Assembly (NCBI RefSeq): GCF_034627025.1 | Contig: NZ_CP141049.1 | Coordinates: forward strand, 372,001-436,000 | Origin: Microvirga lotononidis | Lineage (GTDB): Bacteria > Pseudomonadota > Alphaproteobacteria > Rhizobiales > Beijerinckiaceae | Direction of reading: 5' to 3' | DNA: 64,000 nucleotides | Shown here: positions 18,175 through 27,403 of the stretch, piece by piece | Layout of the letters: each line of letters starts with the position of its first letter | How positions within the stretch are numbered: position 1 is the stretch's first letter | Translations under genes and position numbers: made by a program | The notes under the pieces: model-generated | The model's input: the letters and a program-made list of their open reading frames with translations, nothing else | Told to the model about the DNA's origin: nothing | Database searches by the model: none

Positions 18175-19281
18175 ATGTCCGACCTGCAGATCGTAAACGC
18201 ATCGAAGACTTATGGAACGGTTGGTGTTCTCAACCAGGTCAACCTTGAGATTTCCTCGGGCGAATTTGTTGTCTTTGTTGGCCCCTCCGGATGCGGGAAA
18301 TCCACTCTTCTGAGAATGATCTCGGGGTTAGAAGAGATCAGCTCGGGCGAGATCTGGCTCGACGGGCGGGTAGTCAACGATGTCGACCCCGCAAAACGCG
18401 GGGTCGCGATGGTGTTCCAGAACTACGCGCTCTACCCTCATATGACGGTCTTCGACAACATGGCGTTCAGCCTGACCATGGCCGGCGCTCCCAAGAAGGA
18501 GCGCATGGAGCGGGTCGAGAAGGCCGCGGAGATTCTGCGACTCGGCCACCTGCTGGATCGCCGTCCCGGTCAGCTGTCAGGCGGTCAGAAGCAGCGCGTG
18601 GCCATTGGGCGCGCCATTGTCCGGGAGCCGAAAGTGTTCCTCTTCGACGAACCCCTGTCAAATCTCGATGCCGAGTTGCGCGTCCAGATGCGCGCGGAGC
18701 TCGTGCAGCTGCATGCCAAGCTTAAGTCGACCATGATCTATGTCACGCACGACCAGATTGAGGCAATGACCCTGGCGGACAAGATGGTCGTGATGAATGG
18801 CGGCGTCATTCAGCAGGTGGGTCGTCCTCTCGATCTTTATGACGATCCGAACAACAAGTTCGTGGCCGGATTCATTGGCACGCCCAAGATGAACTTCCTG
18901 AATGCGCGTGTGGCCCAGGTATTTGACGATCGGGTGGTCCTGAGCCAAATCGGCGGCACCGACACGGGCATCCTGGAGGTTCCGTTTCATCAGTTCGATC
19001 AATCCATCAAGGAGGTTCAGATCGGCGTGCGACCGGAGCATGTCCGGATCCTCGGCAATGTTGAGCCCTCCGCATCCATGCCCGTGACGGTCGCGCTCGT
19101 CGAGGAACTCGGCGACATGACGGTCATCCATACCGACCTGCCGAACGGCGAGCGGTTGACGGCGCAGAGCCATGGCGGGCGCTATGCTGGCATTGCCAAC
19201 GCCTGTGCAACGGTGGATGCCACCCATGTCCTCGTGTTCGACAGGGAAGGCAATCGTCTCAGAGGTGCGAAGCTGTCCTGA
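18175..19281 (+). CDS. Sugar ABC ATPase, MalK/UgpC/MsmX type
   Basis: 368 residues. Walker A GPSGCGKST (36-44), Q-loop FQNYALYPHM (81-90), signature LSGGQ (134-138), Walker B VFLFDEP (154-160), a His switch in VTHDQIEAMTL, and a C-terminal TOBE/regulatory domain of about 130 residues that distinguishes MalK-type ATPases. It energises the transporter encoded upstream. Thirty bases separate it from the HAD phosphatase gene, which is probably in the same transcript. Confidence 0.92.
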   Translation: MSDLQIVNASKTYGTVGVLNQVNLEISSGEFVVFVGPSGCGKSTLLRMISGLEEISSGEIWLDGRVVNDVDPAKRGVAMVFQNYALYPHMTVFDNMAFSLTMAGAPKKERMERVEKAAEILRLGHLLDRRPGQLSGGQKQRVAIGRAIVREPKVFLFDEPLSNLDAELRVQMRAELVQLHAKLKSTMIYVTHDQIEAMTLADKMVVMNGGVIQQVGRPLDLYDDPNNKFVAGFIGTPKMNFLNARVAQVFDDRVVLSQIGGTDTGILEVPFHQFDQSIKEVQIGVRPEHVRILGNVEPSASMPVTVALVEELGDMTVIHTDLPNGERLTAQSHGGRYAGIANACATVDATHVLVFDREGNRLRGAKLS

Positions 19282-19311
19282 TATCGCCCTCTGATCAGGA
19301 TCGATCCTGCC

Positions 19312-19989
19312 ATGAACCAAATCGTGCTCACGCAACCTTGCGCAGTCATCTTCGATATGGATGGCCTCCTGCTGGATACGGAAGTTCTTTATCGTGAGGT
19401 CATGGCGGAGGCCTGCTCGGAGTTGGGCCACGAGATGGCGGTAGAGATCCACAGCCGCTTGATCGGCGTTCCAAAAGATCGCGGAGCCCAGATCTTGCTC
19501 GGGCATTTCGGTTCTGACTTCCCGCTTGCCGTGTTTCACGAGCGCACCGCCGCAGCCTTTGCCGCGCGGTGCGCGAACGCCGTTCCGGTCAAAAAGGGTG
19601 CCCACGAGTTGCTCCAGGAACTTCGTACGCGGGGGATCCCGACGGCTGTGGCGACATCGACCCACCGGGAAGCGGCTCTCGATCACCTTCACAAAGCAGG
19701 TCTCCTCGACTTATTTGAGACTGTTGTCACACGCGACGATGTCGAGCACGGCAAGCCGCACCCAGAGAGCTTTCTTACGGCAGCTCAGCGACTTGATGTC
19801 GATCCCAGGACCTGTTGGGCTCTAGAAGACTCTCACAATGGAGTGCGGGCTGCTCATGCGGCTGGTATGGCAACTATCATGATACCAGACCTCTTGGAAC
19901 CGACAGCAGAGATCTCGAAGCTCTGTGCCACTGTTCTTCCCAGCCTCTTGCATATGGTGGGAGAATTGACGCGGGTCACTGGACGCTAG
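19312..19989 (+). CDS. HAD-superfamily sugar phosphatase/mutase (subfamily IA)
   Basis: 225 residues. Nucleophile motif DMDGLLLDTE (15-24) with Asp15 and Asp17, an alpha-helical cap (about 25-90), motif II around VATSTHR, Lys in HGKPHPE and motif III WALEDSHNGVRAAHAAGM. It resembles beta-phosphoglucomutase/phosphatases of the GS1/YcjU type. As the last gene of the sugar ABC operon it probably removes or moves phosphate on a sugar made from the imported compound. Confidence 0.85.
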   Translation: MNQIVLTQPCAVIFDMDGLLLDTEVLYREVMAEACSELGHEMAVEIHSRLIGVPKDRGAQILLGHFGSDFPLAVFHERTAAAFAARCANAVPVKKGAHELLQELRTRGIPTAVATSTHREAALDHLHKAGLLDLFETVVTRDDVEHGKPHPESFLTAAQRLDVDPRTCWALEDSHNGVRAAHAAGMATIMIPDLLEPTAEISKLCATVLPSLLHMVGELTRVTGR

Positions 19990-20274
19990 TTCTTGAACTC
20001 TGTGTCGTTGGGATCAGAGTATACCAACTAATGTACGCAGCACTGAAGCTGAGTTGGTGCCCGCTCACAGAGGGACACGAATCATGAGTATTAGATTAGT
20101 TCATGGACACCCATGCATTCGTGATTTCATAACGCCGGCATGGCTCTATTGCAATGCAGGATCCGCATATACGGTACATAGCGGCTTCATAGATGCCTCA
20201 CCATGAATAAACGAGCGCGGCACCCGAAGATGCTGCGCTGGGCCCTTTTTGGCGAACGCCGATCGGCTCCGCGG

Positions 20275-21264
20275 CTAGATAATCTTTGTATCGGCCTGGC
20301 GATAACGAAACTTGGCGTTTGCAAGACCCCGCTCAGCCGAAAGGCGGGCGACGAGCAGTTGGACGGTCACGATCTGAAGAATGCTATCCGCCAAGGGATT
20401 GCCGACGCTTGGTACATGCAGTGCGATTAGATTAGCGCTGTCGCGCACGTCACTCCGATCTGAGATCAGAAGCGTTGGGCATCCGAAAGCGGCTGCATCC
20501 TGGGCCAGTTTGACCTCTCGCTTGCTTCCGTGAACCACCAAACCCATGCGCTCATCCAGGGCTTCGACTGGTCCATGGAGGAAGTTGCGCAGATCGAAGC
20601 CCGATGCGGGCAAACGAGCGGCCTCCCGAGCAAGCAGGGCTCCTTCGTAAGCCGTGCCGAGCAACTGGTGCTCACCGACGAAGTCGATGCTTACGGCGTT
20701 CGCAAAGGCCTTGGCAGCGCGCTCGACGGTCCCATGCGAAGAAGAGAGAACTTTGCTGGCGGCCTCAGGAAGGCGCTCCCATGCCGATATGCTTTGCCCA
20801 GCAAGATGGTCCGCCAGCATTCCGACGGCCTGCAGCGTCGTTGTGAAGCTCGGAGCGCTCGGACTTGCCTCAAGGCCGCAGCGAGTGACAATAACGCCTT
20901 GAACCACTGTCGAAAGAGGGTTCTCGGAATCCTTAGAAATGGCGTAAAGATTGCCAGTCACACTGCGCATCGCGTCGACCATTTCCAAGCTTCGGCCGGA
21001 TGCGGAGAGTGCGACAAAGGATTCGGCCAGTCCCGACCGCTGCTCCAACAGGTCCGTCGGAGTGAAGGAGCAGGCCCGAAACCCACGTGACCGGAATTCC
21101 GCCGCAGCCGCCACTGCGGCGTATAGGCTGCCTCCAATTCCGACAAAGCCGATGCTCCCCTCCTTTAGGGGAGAGGCGTCGACCCGTAGTAGCGATTCCG
21201 CGATGGCAAAGCGGCTGGATTCCAGGCGCTCTGGTTGAAGGTCGATGCTCTCACGGAAGTTCAT
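20275..21264 (-). CDS. SIS-domain sugar-phosphate isomerase/deaminase, second copy
   Basis: 329 residues from ATG at 21264 (MNFRESIDLQ); an in-frame TTG at 21291 would add nine. Two SIS domains, with GIGGSLYAA and ALSASGRSLEM in the first and an ending KFRYRQADTKII that closely mirrors the protein at 12238. It lies on the opposite strand, convergent with the HAD phosphatase gene and just downstream of the AraC gene, and it is divergent from the TRAP operon. The two copies probably act on related amino-sugar or fructosamine phosphates delivered by the two transport systems. Confidence 0.8.
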   Translation of the reverse strand: MNFRESIDLQPERLESSRFAIAESLLRVDASPLKEGSIGFVGIGGSLYAAVAAAAEFRSRGFRACSFTPTDLLEQRSGLAESFVALSASGRSLEMVDAMRSVTGNLYAISKDSENPLSTVVQGVIVTRCGLEASPSAPSFTTTLQAVGMLADHLAGQSISAWERLPEAASKVLSSSHGTVERAAKAFANAVSIDFVGEHQLLGTAYEGALLAREAARLPASGFDLRNFLHGPVEALDERMGLVVHGSKREVKLAQDAAAFGCPTLLISDRSDVRDSANLIALHVPSVGNPLADSILQIVTVQLLVARLSAERGLANAKFRYRQADTKII

Positions 21265-21341
21265 TTGCCATTTCCCAGTTGAAATCCTCAACGGGGAATA
21301 GGCGAGCCGAGCGCCGGGCTCTTGTACGTTTGTGCGAGATC

Positions 21342-22232
21342 CTACGAATCTGTGGGGCTTGTTTCCAGCTTGGCCTTACCAAATCTGCTACGCGCAGCAC
21401 CCAATTGCGACGCGACGACTCTCTGGAACTCGCCTGGCGTCATACCGTACGTCCGGCGGAACTCACGGCTCATGTGGCTCTGGTCGCTAAACCCGGCTAT
21501 GCTGGCGGCCTCGACCAAACTGACACCCGCCGAGATGGCGCGTTGAGCGGTCGCCACCATCATCTGAACACGGAAGCGACGTGGCGGCATTCCGCTGTTG
21601 TGGCGAAACCGGCGCGCGAATTGAAAGCGGCTCATCCCGAATTCTGCGGCGATCTCGTCGATTCGGTTCGACGCTGGGTCGAAGGCATCATCGGCTGATC
21701 TTTGCAGAAGCTGACGATGGCGCGCGGTCTCCTTCAGCGAGCTTTCCGTCTCCTCATCACAGACCAGGCGCTGCCGTGCGGCGCAGGCCGCAATCAAAGC
21801 CGTGACCGCGTCGATATTGACCTGTTGCGGATCCTGAAGAAGGCGCGACCGAAGATTCGTCATTGCGTCCAAAAGAAACCTGTCCTGCACGACGGGTCCC
21901 AGCAGTCGGGCCAGGGGGAGGCCTGGAAACAAGCCTGAGCAGGCCGTGAACCAAGCTTCCTGCGAAAAGTAGATCACAAAGTAGCGGTTCAGGCTATCGG
22001 TCCAGGAGCTGGCATGCGATTCAAAGGGATTTAGAAGGACGATAGAGCCTTTGGGCTGCTCGAAGATCTTCCCACCGGTTTCCAAAGAGGCCGCGCCGTC
22101 AATCACCGCGCCAATATTGTATGTGGAATGACAATGCATCGAGCCTGGCTCGGCCGGAGCGGCGATGTCGAACAGGTCGATTTCGCCGTCAATCCGCCAG
22201 TGGCGGACCTCTCTCGTTGTCGCCTCCGTCAC
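21342..22232 (-). CDS. AraC-family transcriptional regulator
   Basis: 296 residues. N-terminal cupin-like sensor (about 25-150, with MHCHSTYNIGAVIDG and a VLLNPFESHA strand) and a C-terminal double helix-turn-helix (about 195-285, with IDEIAAEFGMSRFQFARRF and AASIAGFSDQSHMSREFRR, GMTPGEFQR). It is divergent from the TRAP transporter with a 254-base spacer, and followed by the SIS gene on its own strand, so it is the likely activator of both. Confidence 0.9.
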   Translation of the reverse strand: MTEATTREVRHWRIDGEIDLFDIAAPAEPGSMHCHSTYNIGAVIDGAASLETGGKIFEQPKGSIVLLNPFESHASSWTDSLNRYFVIYFSQEAWFTACSGLFPGLPLARLLGPVVQDRFLLDAMTNLRSRLLQDPQQVNIDAVTALIAACAARQRLVCDEETESSLKETARHRQLLQRSADDAFDPASNRIDEIAAEFGMSRFQFARRFRHNSGMPPRRFRVQMMVATAQRAISAGVSLVEAASIAGFSDQSHMSREFRRTYGMTPGEFQRVVASQLGAARSRFGKAKLETSPTDS

Positions 22233-22486
22233 CGCTCACCTCCACGATAACTTTTTATTCATTCCGGTCCCCTGCACACTGTTGATGGCGTGCAGAGGAG
22301 GCGGATGTCGTCACGGCAAGCCAGCGTCGACCCAACCTGTATGTTTTATGCTCCAACTGCCGGAATGCTGCAACCGCCACGATGCTGCACAAACATTCAA
22401 GATGGCAGACTGAACAGACGACTAGTCTGACGTCTGCGCTGGCAAACAAAGCGTGGAAGATCCAGATCGGGAACACAGAGGCAAAG

Positions 22487-23509
22487 ATGACACTATATCA
22501 CAGATCGGGGGCGTTCCTCGCGGCCGCATCCATGCTCCTCTCTGTTGGGACGGCCTATGCCGCCTCAAGCGGGGAGCAATGCGCCGCCGAGCTCAGCGCT
22601 CCAGTCGAATTCCGCATCTCGCATCAGAACTCAACGACAAGCCCGATCCATCCACGGCTGCTCGACGTCGTCAAGGACGTCGATGCGGCGACCAAGGGTA
22701 AGATCAAGCTGAATGTCTTCCCGTCCGCACAACTTGGCGGCGAAATGCAGGCGCTCGAGCAGGCTTCTCTGGGGCAGAACATCATTTTCTATACGACTTC
22801 CGGTGCCCTTGCGACGGCCGGCGTACCGGAGCTTAGCATTCTCAACGGCCCGTTTCTCACCGAAACGCTCGCATCGGCCCAAAAGCTCGCTCAATCGGAG
22901 TTGGTGAAAGGGTGGGAAGACAAGTTGGCGGATGAAGGCGGCCTTCGGATCCTCGCGCTCAACTGGTTCGACTCGCCGCGCTCCATTCTCTCGAACAAGG
23001 CATACCCGCAACCGGGCGATCTGTCGGGAATGAAGATGCGCGTGCCGGAAGCGCCGGCTTACGTGCGCACGTTCACACTCCTGAAGACCTCGCCGCTACC
23101 GCTCCCATTCTCCGAACTGTATCTAGCGCTGCAGCAGGGCGTGGTGAATGCCGTCGAGGGCGGAATCCGTGGTATGGACGATGCAAAGCTGATGGAAGTG
23201 GCAAAGACCGTCACCGTGACCAACCATTTCCGGATTTTCTACGGGTTCGCAATGAACTCAGAGCGCTTCGAAAAGCTGCCTAAGGCATGCCAAAAGGTGA
23301 TGACAGAGCAGTTCAACGAGAAGGGCGATATCTATTCGGCCGGAATGGACAAAATCACTGAAGAAACCGTCGATTCATTGAAGAAGAGGGGCGTCACGTT
23401 CGTGGACGCGGACATCCCCGCTTATAAGGAGGCTACGCGCGGTTTCTACGAGATGTTCCCTGAGTGGCCCAAGGGCCTGTTCGAACAGGTGCAGGCTGCC
23501 ATCAAGTGA
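22487..23509 (+). CDS. TRAP transporter solute-binding protein (DctP family)
   Basis: 340 residues with a signal peptide at 1-25 (ending TAYA). FRISHQNSTTSPIHPRL, then GQNIIFYTTSGALA and the DctP signature GMKMRVPEAPAYVRTF, whose Arg binds the ligand carboxylate in most family members. I start at 22487, six bases after CAGAGG; an open upstream extension lacks signal features. The ligand is therefore probably acidic (sugar acid, keto acid or an amino-acid adduct). First gene of the TRAP-Dit1-kinase operon. Confidence 0.9.
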   Translation: MTLYHRSGAFLAAASMLLSVGTAYAASSGEQCAAELSAPVEFRISHQNSTTSPIHPRLLDVVKDVDAATKGKIKLNVFPSAQLGGEMQALEQASLGQNIIFYTTSGALATAGVPELSILNGPFLTETLASAQKLAQSELVKGWEDKLADEGGLRILALNWFDSPRSILSNKAYPQPGDLSGMKMRVPEAPAYVRTFTLLKTSPLPLPFSELYLALQQGVVNAVEGGIRGMDDAKLMEVAKTVTVTNHFRIFYGFAMNSERFEKLPKACQKVMTEQFNEKGDIYSAGMDKITEETVDSLKKRGVTFVDADIPAYKEATRGFYEMFPEWPKGLFEQVQAAIK

Positions 23510-23517
23510 GATCCGCC

Positions 23518-23997
23518 ATGGTCAGAAGTATTGTCGATTGTCTTTGGCGGGGGATCGATGACGATCTCCCAGCTCTTCTGATGGCGATCATCACCGCCAT
23601 GATTTCGGTTGATGTGTTCCTGCGGGATGCCGCAGGAGCACATATCCCGAACGGTGTCGAGATCGCAACATACGCCTTCGTATGGAGCGTATTCCTCGGC
23701 GCGGCAGGTGCGTCGCGTCGAGGTGATCATTTTCACGTTGATCTCGTTCAGAACAGCCTGTCGGGTCGTCCGCGCGTCATATCCTTCGTTCTCGTGGATG
23801 CCTTCTGCTGCGTAGTCGCCGCCATGATGACTGTGTCATCATGGCAGTACACGATGCGTAGCTGGCGCCGTGTTTCTGAGGGTCTCGAGATGCCTCTTGG
23901 ATATTTCTACATGGTCTTTCCCATCGCGTTTGCTCTGATGGCACTTGCCCACGGATGCCACGCCTATCGCAACATCTTCAGGCGAAACTCACCATGA
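23518..23997 (+). CDS. TRAP transporter small permease (DctQ)
   Basis: 159 residues, four predicted membrane segments, with the typical VFLGAAGASRRGDHFHVDL stretch in the middle. ATG at 23518 lies eight bases after the DctP stop. The 3' end overlaps the large permease gene as ATGA. Confidence 0.88.
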   Translation: MVRSIVDCLWRGIDDDLPALLMAIITAMISVDVFLRDAAGAHIPNGVEIATYAFVWSVFLGAAGASRRGDHFHVDLVQNSLSGRPRVISFVLVDAFCCVVAAMMTVSSWQYTMRSWRRVSEGLEMPLGYFYMVFPIAFALMALAHGCHAYRNIFRRNSP

Positions 23998-25286
23998 GCC
24001 TTCTGCTGACTCTCGACCTGCTCGGTATGATCGTTCTGATGATCCTTGGCGTTCCGGTCACCTTCGCCATTCTCGGGGCGGCTCTCGTCTATTACACGCT
24101 TCATCCCGATACCTCGACTTTGATCATGATGCAGCAGGTTCAGACTGCTCTTCGGTCCTTTCCCCTCCTTGCCATTCCGTTTTTCATCCTTGCCGGGACC
24201 ACGATGGCCCGGGGAGGGATCGCCGAGAGGATCGTCTCCTTCGCGGATGCGTTGGTCGGTCATTGGCGAGGGGGCCTGGCCCAAGTGGGTGTTCTGAACA
24301 GTCTGATCATGGGGAGCATGACCGGCTCCGCAATCGCAGATGCGGCGGTGGATTCCAAAGTCCTCGTTCCGGAGATGCGCAAGCACGGCTATTCCCTGAG
24401 CTTCGCATCCGTGATCTCGGCCGCCTCATCGGTGATCGCGCCCGTGCTTCCGCCATCTACCTCCATGATCATCTTCGGTCTCCTGGGAAGCGTCTCAGTT
24501 GCCAAGCTCTTCATGGGCGGTGTCATTCCGGCTCTCCTGATCGCAGTCGTCCTCATGGCGACTGTCGCGGTGATCTCGCGGTTGCGTGGCTATGTGCCGG
24601 TGAGAGCCAAAAGGCTGCCAGCTTCGGAGATCATGAGAAGCTTCAAAGAGTGCTTCTGGGCACTCATGATGCCCGTATTGCTCCTGCTTGGGCTACGGGC
24701 CGGGATCTTCACGATCACGGAGCTTGCGGCGATGGCGGCTTTGTACACCCTAATCGTCAGCGGCTTGATATATCGCAGTGTCAGCCTGCGGGATGTCGGC
24801 GTGCTGTTCAAGGAGACGGCACGAACGACATCGGCAGTCCTCATCATCATCGGCGCCTCGGCCTCCTTCTCTTATATCTTTGCGATCGAACAAGTCCCTG
24901 TTCACGTGATCGAGCTACTGGCCTCGGTCAGCAGCAGCCCGATCGTCATTATGCTCTGCCTCAATATTGCCTTGCTGCTGATGGGCATGATTATCGAGGG
25001 GGCAGCGATCATGATCCTGGCCGCTCCCATCCTGGTTGGTATCGCGAACCATTTCGGCATCGACCCTGTGCATATGGGCGTGATGGTCGTCGTGAACCTG
25101 ACCATCGGAACGCTGACGCCACCGGTCGGAGCAGTCCTTTATACGGTTTGCGCGATCACCGGCTGTCGCACCGGTGAGTTCATACGTGAGCTCCTGCCGT
25201 TTCTGGGGGCGCTGCTCGCCGTTCTGCTCGCGATCACGTTCTACTCGCCACTGATCCTGGCGCTTCCCAATTGGATGTATCAGTAA
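23994..25286 (+). CDS. TRAP transporter large permease (DctM)
   Basis: 430 residues, about twelve membrane segments; family motifs include PFFILAGTTMARGGIAERI, GSMTGSAIADAAVDSKVL and the C-terminal GTLTPPVGAVLYTVC. Starts in an ATGA overlap with dctQ, and its stop overlaps the start of the Dit1/PvcA-like gene as TAATG, tying transporter and enzyme together by translation. Imports the DctP ligand with sodium or proton. Confidence 0.92.
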   Translation: MSLLLTLDLLGMIVLMILGVPVTFAILGAALVYYTLHPDTSTLIMMQQVQTALRSFPLLAIPFFILAGTTMARGGIAERIVSFADALVGHWRGGLAQVGVLNSLIMGSMTGSAIADAAVDSKVLVPEMRKHGYSLSFASVISAASSVIAPVLPPSTSMIIFGLLGSVSVAKLFMGGVIPALLIAVVLMATVAVISRLRGYVPVRAKRLPASEIMRSFKECFWALMMPVLLLLGLRAGIFTITELAAMAALYTLIVSGLIYRSVSLRDVGVLFKETARTTSAVLIIIGASASFSYIFAIEQVPVHVIELLASVSSSPIVIMLCLNIALLLMGMIIEGAAIMILAAPILVGIANHFGIDPVHMGVMVVVNLTIGTLTPPVGAVLYTVCAITGCRTGEFIRELLPFLGALLAVLLAITFYSPLILALPNWMYQ

Positions 25287-26398
25287 TGCAAGCTACAAGC
25301 CCGTACATTTTCCCGTTTCGGCCCTTCCGACATCTCGATCGAAGCATCGAGACAGCGGTGTTCACCGGCTCAAAGACGGTTGGTACAAGTTTCTTCAATC
25401 CAATCCTCGATCTGCTTGTGCCAAGTCTCGAAGTCCCTGCGGGTAACGCCCTTGAGGATCGTCTTCTGGAGTTGTTCGTCGATCCCCGGGTCGTCTTCGG
25501 CGACCCCGCGTTTATCCGCTCCAGGGCAGACGACTGGAAGCAGAGGTTCCGCAATGTCATTGCCCGTGGAGAGCCCATGCTTTTCAGCATTCTCGGCTTT
25601 CCCTACAAAATGCCGGTTCCCTTGAAGACCAACCGGCATTTGGCGGATTTCGGAGAGGTCGCGTCGCTGGCTCGGCTGAATGAAATCGGCAAAGCCATTG
25701 CGAGGGTTTACGACCCGGGCGTGAAGATTCACGTGTTTACGGAGGGTCCTTTCAGCCAGCTGAACGGGATGCCGCGGGAACTCGCTGACCAATACTTCAA
25801 GTCCCTCCAGAAGGTCGTGGAGCGCTTCGGGTTGGGTGAGCACATCGTTTTGCAGGACTTGAGCCTCATCATCGATGAGCAGCCGGACTTTGCCGATGCC
25901 TGGAAGCAGCTGACGGAGGAGATCCGGCAAAGGCGAGATCGTGGCGATCGAGAGACGCTGGACGCGATACGCGATGCATTGCCTGTGCGCTTCCATAACA
26001 TCGCCAATCCGGGTGTCAGTGAGGACGAACTCAGGCGCGCATACCTCAATGAGGAAAGTGCAACTTCCTTGCGCGCCAGTATTCAGGCGCGGGCGGAGGA
26101 GGGGGTGCTGCGCTACCGCGCGTTCCTCGAAGCGCGAGACCGCATAAACCTTCTCGAGCGCTATGCCCCGCATGCGCTCGCCATGACCGTCTCGCCACGT
26201 CCGGGCAGGCTCGGTGTCCGGCCTCTTCCGGCACCTGCCGACGTGCTGCCATATCATGGCGTTCCTGTCTGGAATCCGCAACGGCAGATCCTGGAGATCG
26301 AGTATCTTTGGGACCTTACCCGCGGCAACGGGCGCTATGAGTGTATCTACCTTGATGGGGATTGTGAGAATAAGCCCTTCCTCTATGTTCGGAGCTGA
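25286..26398 (+). CDS. Dit1/PvcA (isonitrile synthase)-family protein, copy A
   Basis: 370 residues, no signal or membrane segment. Landmarks resemble the DIT1_PvcA family in order: LGFPYK (103-108, cf. FPxK), LADFGE (119-124, cf. LPDxxE), VYDPGVKI (141-148) before EGPFSQLN (153-160), and near the C-terminus TVSPRPGRLG (301-310) and LPYHGVPVW (321-329, cf. TPWHG). Known members build an isonitrile from an amino acid and ribulose-5-phosphate, or act in dityrosine formation. The start is ATG at 25286, overlapping the DctM stop as TAATG; the paralogue at 27404 begins with the same words. No PvcB-type oxygenase is nearby, so the product may differ. Family call is from recall of motifs, not a search. 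Confidence 0.68.
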   Translation: MQATSPYIFPFRPFRHLDRSIETAVFTGSKTVGTSFFNPILDLLVPSLEVPAGNALEDRLLELFVDPRVVFGDPAFIRSRADDWKQRFRNVIARGEPMLFSILGFPYKMPVPLKTNRHLADFGEVASLARLNEIGKAIARVYDPGVKIHVFTEGPFSQLNGMPRELADQYFKSLQKVVERFGLGEHIVLQDLSLIIDEQPDFADAWKQLTEEIRQRRDRGDRETLDAIRDALPVRFHNIANPGVSEDELRRAYLNEESATSLRASIQARAEEGVLRYRAFLEARDRINLLERYAPHALAMTVSPRPGRLGVRPLPAPADVLPYHGVPVWNPQRQILEIEYLWDLTRGNGRYECIYLDGDCENKPFLYVRS

Positions 26399-26401
26399 GC
26401 A

Positions 26402-27253
26402 GTGAACGCCTCAACTCTCGCCTTCGACTTCGGAGGAACAAAGATCGATGTTTGCCGTATGGGGAAGGATGGCTCCATCCTTGTCCGCGATAAGGTGGCG
26501 ACGGCAAGTCTTGAACCGGGTTCACCATCCTTCCTCCATCGCGCATTCAATCTCATGGCTGAGTACGTCACCGATGGCGACGACAAGATCGGGTTGAGCT
26601 GGAACGCGCCGGTCCATGAGGCAAGGCTCACGCAAAGTTCTCTGCTCGGAGGGCCGATCTCGGTAGATCTCGGCGGGATGCTGGTCGAACGCTTCAAACG
26701 CTCGGTTCAGGTCGAGAGCGACGTCCACGCGATGGCGCTGGGTGAGTATCGGTTCGGTGCAGGCCGATCCGGGCTGCCATTCCTGCTCATCAACATGGGC
26801 TCAGGCGCGGGGCTCGCCTATCATAACGGAACGCTCATGCGCGGCTACAGTGGCGGTGCGGGGCTTGTTTGCAGCGAGCTCTTCGATGTTCCCGAAATCG
26901 GCGAGAAGGTGATCGTCGATCGTCTTCTTTCAGGTCGAGGAGTGGCCCATGTGTACCATCGGCTGACCGGTGCAACCCTTACGGCCGCCGAGGTGACAGA
27001 AAGAGTAATGGACGATCCCGCGGCTGTGAGAACGTTTGAGATCATTTCAACGTATCTGGGGCGCTACCTCGTCACGATGTGCCGTATCTTCAATCCGAAG
27101 ACGATCGTCTTCGCCGGATCTGTCGCGCGGGCCTCACAGCACTTCCTTCCTGACGCAATCCGCTATGCGAATGATGTCCTCGAACCAGCCTGCCTTCCTG
27201 CGAGTATTGTGGCCTCAACGCTCGAGGCCCCGGCCTGCCGGGGATTGGTCTAG
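26402..27253 (+). CDS. ROK-family sugar kinase-like protein
   Basis: The start is GTG at 26402, just after GGAG, three bases after the upstream gene. 283 residues: the ATP loop DFGGTK (9-14), the catalytic Asp in ESDVHAMALGE (Asp107) and the second phosphate loop NMGSGAGLAY (131-140). The zinc-binding cysteine cluster of ROK kinases is absent; the region reads GYSGGAGLVCSEL. It lies between two Dit1/PvcA-like paralogues, so its substrate is probably the compound they use or release, or the sugar they need. Confidence 0.78.
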   Translation: MNASTLAFDFGGTKIDVCRMGKDGSILVRDKVATASLEPGSPSFLHRAFNLMAEYVTDGDDKIGLSWNAPVHEARLTQSSLLGGPISVDLGGMLVERFKRSVQVESDVHAMALGEYRFGAGRSGLPFLLINMGSGAGLAYHNGTLMRGYSGGAGLVCSELFDVPEIGEKVIVDRLLSGRGVAHVYHRLTGATLTAAEVTERVMDDPAAVRTFEIISTYLGRYLVTMCRIFNPKTIVFAGSVARASQHFLPDAIRYANDVLEPACLPASIVASTLEAPACRGLV

Positions 27254-27403
27254 AGAATCCTTCGGTGAGGTGGACCCGGTTCACCGTCAAACAACGCGGT
27301 AACGCAAAGTAGAGAGTTAATTCCCCGCACGTGGAAGTGGCTCTAACCGCGCAGCCGTTTCGGCAGTCACTTTCGTCCTTAGCCCTTCCAGGAGTGTATC
27401 GCT

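Noticed and set aside
23945..25177. Plus-strand frame of 410 codons overlapping dctM
   Set aside because: Out-of-frame reading of a clear membrane protein; the product is Arg/Ser/Asp-rich nonsense.
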